Origin: Anagrus nilaparvatae
Lineage: Eukaryota > Arthropoda > Insecta > Hymenoptera > Mymaridae
Assembly: GCA_022575985.1 (NCBI GenBank)
Contig: JAKSXM010000007.1
Span: 10,542,501-10,606,500, forward strand
DNA length: 64,000 bases
Direction: 5' to 3'
Below the pieces are notes generated by a model, which saw nothing but the letters and a program-made list of their open reading frames with translations, made no database searches and was not told where the DNA came from. Positions 61,501 to 64,000 of the stretch are shown here, in pieces. Made by a program: the position numbers and the translations under genes. The stretch's first letter is position 1, and every line of letters starts with the position of its first letter.

Positions 61501-63109
61501 ACTGCCATGTCCTAAAAGTTCATGCAATCCAACTTGAATTTCAAAACTAATAACGCGGTATTTATTTAATAAAGCTTGATCTTCATCAGATAAAAAGGGT
61601 ATAACGTCCTTTTGATAAGCAGAATTAATTACATTACTTAAAGTTACATTTTTAAAACCTTCATTTTGCCTTATTTCTTCATAATTTGGAATGTTAATAC
61701 CAGAAAAAATTTTTGATCCAGAAAAAGTCAATACATCAAGAGATGTGAAATCAGGTTTTAGAAATTGGTCTTTTTCAAAATCTTTACTCCATGGAAGCAT
61801 TTTAATGTATTTCTCTCCATTTTTTACAAGACGTTCAAATTTCTTTGACATCTCACGATTTACCATTGCTACAAATGCCTCAAATTCAGCTCTTTCTCCT
61901 ACAGGGTCTCTATAATTTTCTATGAATCCAATATAAGTTTCCACAGCTGGGCCTTTATCTTTTATCCAAAACCTAGATCCATTTTTATGCTCTTCTAATG
62001 AACCACTCTCAAAATGTTCAATGTATTTACTTAGCATATTGACTTCATTTTCATTTAGAGCACATTCCATTGCTTTTTTCAAATTGTTTACCACATCTAA
62101 TAGAAGTAAATCATAATCTCCTCTTGTAAATTTAAACTTAGCATTCTCAAATACTTCTTTAGGTAAAGTAACTTTTGGATCAAAACTAGTTTCAGTTGAT
62201 GGAAATCTAATTTCATAAAAATTTTGGGAGTGACCATCTTCTTCAATTACTGTTTTAAAACATCTGGTATTATATAAATCAAGTTTTTTGTATTGCATGA
62301 ACTTAGTAACTAATTTAGCATCTTCTTCTGTACAATTAGAAGAAAAATATGCTGTTATTCCATTATCTCCTAAACCTAATGACTTTACTTTTCCATCTAA
62401 ATTATATATGTCATCAATACATTTATAATATATGTCTGCAGTATTTCCATAGTTCTTGCAATAAGCAACTGATTTTTTAATTATTGCCATAAACATACCT
62501 TTTGGTAAATTAGGAATAATTTTTGTATCACCAAATCCTTTGTAGTTGCCACAATGTGAATAAATTCCACATGCATATGCTAGAAATGGCTGGAATATTT
62601 TTAAAAATTAAGAATGTTTTATGATTTTCTATAAAATTAATTTATTAAGAGAATTATTAAACCCTAGCCATATAAAAAAGTTAAAGTTTAGCACTTTTGA
62701 GAATTTAATTCTTTTTATTTAAACAAGTAACATTTATTATGGTAATTATTCTCTCAGAGGTAAAAAGATTAAAGCAATTTTAAACTTTATAACTTTTTAT
62801 GCATAAATTTTATACTATTTAAATACTTACTGTAAAATAATCTTCACCCCCATCATAAAATGATAAAAACGATTTTTTCAACTCTGAAATTGGTTCTCCA
62901 AGAAAAACATTATGTAAAAGAGAAAAAATTAATGGTGATTCTGGTGAAGTTTGAATCAAACAAATTAGACCACCACTCCATGAAGCCTTACTTAAATAGT
63001 GAGCATATAATTTTTCTTGGTTAGATAGTCCATTAAATGCTTTAGTGCAATCTAATTGTACTATGGGCTGAGTATTTGGTAAAGTGTATTCTGAAAGATC
63101 AACTTCCAT
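58521..63109 (-). CDS. DPP3: Dipeptidyl peptidase III (three exons, complete)
   Basis: Cytosolic zinc exopeptidase of family M49, removing dipeptides from the N terminus of short peptides. Exons on the minus strand: 63109-62831 (93 codons), 62589-60843, 58663-58521, with GTAAGT donors and CAG acceptors; they join to 722 codons, the usual length. The zinc site HELLGH falls at residues 449-454 and EECKAE at 504-509, close to human numbering; [10 protein letters not shown] is intact. Other family blocks seen: [64 protein letters not shown] and the C-terminal [14 protein letters not shown]. All catalytic residues appear present. Exon 1 begins [15 protein letters not shown]; an AG acceptor just upstream (63135-63136) suggests a spliced 5' UTR. 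Intron 2 (2.2 kb) carries repeats; intron 1 is 241 bp. Confidence 0.97.
58816..59124. mobile_element. MITE copy related to 14943-15237, in DPP3 intron 2
   Basis: Aligns along its whole length with the MITE at 14943-15237, including the GACGCTAGA..AAAGGACCC end, the GGTTATA, TTTTTACGGTTATTTAATTA and GAGCCAGGCCCAATTTTCTA blocks and the inverted right end. The expected 8-bp duplication is no longer recognisable, so this copy is older. Confidence 0.85.
59125..59544. other. DPP3 intron 2, unstructured part
   Basis: A+T-rich intronic DNA with nothing recognised. Confidence 0.5.
59545..60690. repeat. Inverted and direct diverged repeats of about 300 bp in DPP3 intron 2
   Basis: A unit containing CCTACTTTAGGGGTCGATAT, GGAGTTTTAGATGAAAGTGG, AAAGAGCGACC and CCTACTAGGTGA is seen in direct orientation from about 59960, 60200 and 60500. 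The same blocks appear inverted at about 59595-59720. The segment 59893-60025 forms a local hairpin (CCTAGTAGG...CCTACTAGG). Units are well diverged. Confidence 0.65.
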
Positions 63110-63137
63110 AATTACTATTCACATTTATTAATACCTG
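63110..63137 (-). other. DPP3 5' UTR segment with probable splice acceptor
   Basis: Upstream of the start codon the minus strand reads ATATTTACAG then a leader of about 25 bases. The AG would be the acceptor of an intron in the 5' UTR. Confidence 0.4.
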
Positions 63138-64000
63138 TAAATATGAAAATGACGCTGTGATCAATATTGTTTAGATTAAAATAATAAATGTAATTTTAAA
63201 ACTTTTTCGAATTTTTATACTTTTTATAAAAATTAAAGTGATCGATTTTGTTTTTATTAAGTAATTTATTAAATAATATTATTTAATTAAAATATTTAAA
63301 ATGCAGTTATTAAAAAATTCACAAAAATAATACCTAATAAGATATTAGCAATGAAAAAATTCTGCTTTTTTGTTTGTAAACCATATTGTAAACAAACTAA
63401 AAGTACAAATCAACACCGGCTTTCTTATATAATATATATATAGATATATAATAGGTATTATTTCAACGATTGCAGCGCTCTTGAAATTTATTTGAAATTA
63501 AAATGGTCATTTTTTGTGTGGATTTAATCAGTTTTTTTGAAGACTTCACTGACTGTAATAAAGATTACTTTATATTATTATAACCGTCTTTCTTGCAGTT
63601 ACTGTCATCCTGGCAAAAAAAGCACTATCTGTTCATTTAAAAGCAGCCTTAAATTTATATTTAAATTTAAAATAAAATGTGGTTTATAGGTACAGATGTG
63701 TTCTTTTCATTAGTAAAAATTTTAAAAAATTATCCTTCTCTAAAGTGAAATATTGTAGACAGGCTAAATATGGACGTTCGTGAGAAAAATACTATCGAAG
63801 AAATGCCCTCACGGCTAGCTTGAAAGATTGGATTATGCAAAAGTCGGGCACTTTGGAGGTGAAAATAAACGAAAATTTACCCTGCTCGCATAGGGCTGAA
63901 ATTTTCAGGATAGGTTGCTTTTTTGGTCCCCAGAAACGTGCTTCAACTCGTTTTTCAAAATCAGTCTTCCTCTTGATATTTCCCCAGATCGCTGTTTAGA
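63138..64000. other. Upstream of DPP3; G+C-richer patch at the window edge
   Basis: A TATA-rich run at about 63428-63452 and an ordinary A+T-rich tract are followed by a clearly G+C-richer block from about 63750 to the edge (GCCCTCACGGCTAGCTTG, CTGCTCGCATAGGGCTG). This block has no recognised coding content and reads like part of an interspersed repeat or a non-coding exon. Confidence 0.35.

Noticed and set aside
61691..61915. 74-codon plus-strand frame
   Set aside because: Antisense to the large DPP3 exon.

Overview
This is an A+T-rich stretch (roughly three quarters A+T or more) of an insect nuclear genome. It has three conserved, intron-containing genes, all on the minus strand, in a sea of transposon-derived and simple sequence. 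Introns have GT/AG ends. Gene content and base composition would fit a parasitoid wasp such as a braconid, but the lineage is inference; nothing here is diagnostic.

Layout. 1-2955: the 5' end of the V-ATPase subunit a gene (five coding exons, running off the left edge). 3.0-51.1 kb: no conserved protein gene recognised, only mobile and repetitive DNA. This includes a nest of palindromic elements (4.1-11.9 kb), foldback elements and MITEs (12.5, 13.0-13.8, 14.9-15.5 kb), a LINE relic (23.6-23.95 kb), a hAT-like element with GAGAC-rich ends (29.6-31.1 kb), a 5.2-kb element with an 8-bp target duplication that carries two opposed arrays of a 55-56-bp satellite (35.5-40.8 kb), small MITEs (36.4, 45.8, 46.9 kb) and a 5'-truncated R1-like retrotransposon with poly(A) tail (47.9-50.25 kb). 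51.1-57.1 kb: a five-exon thiamin pyrophosphokinase gene whose 4.9-kb first intron holds a 3.9-kb element with kilobase-long terminal inverted repeats, themselves partly built of a 176-bp tandem repeat, and one open frame with a single internal stop. 58.5-63.1 kb: a complete three-exon dipeptidyl peptidase III gene (722 codons) whose second intron carries a MITE copy related to the one at 14.9 kb and a set of inverted/direct repeats.

The three genes are housekeeping functions (organelle acidification, thiamine diphosphate synthesis, cytosolic peptide turnover); sharing a strand does not imply co-regulation in an insect. The V-ATPase gene seems to have a spliced 5' UTR, so part of the 48-kb repeat-rich stretch may be its first intron.

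The most unusual structures are the satellite-bearing element at 35.5-40.8 kb, the palindrome nest at 4.1-11.9 kb and the long-TIR element in the thiamin pyrophosphokinase intron. All exon calls were made by reading translations and splice sites by eye; family assignments come from recalled family motifs, not database searches.
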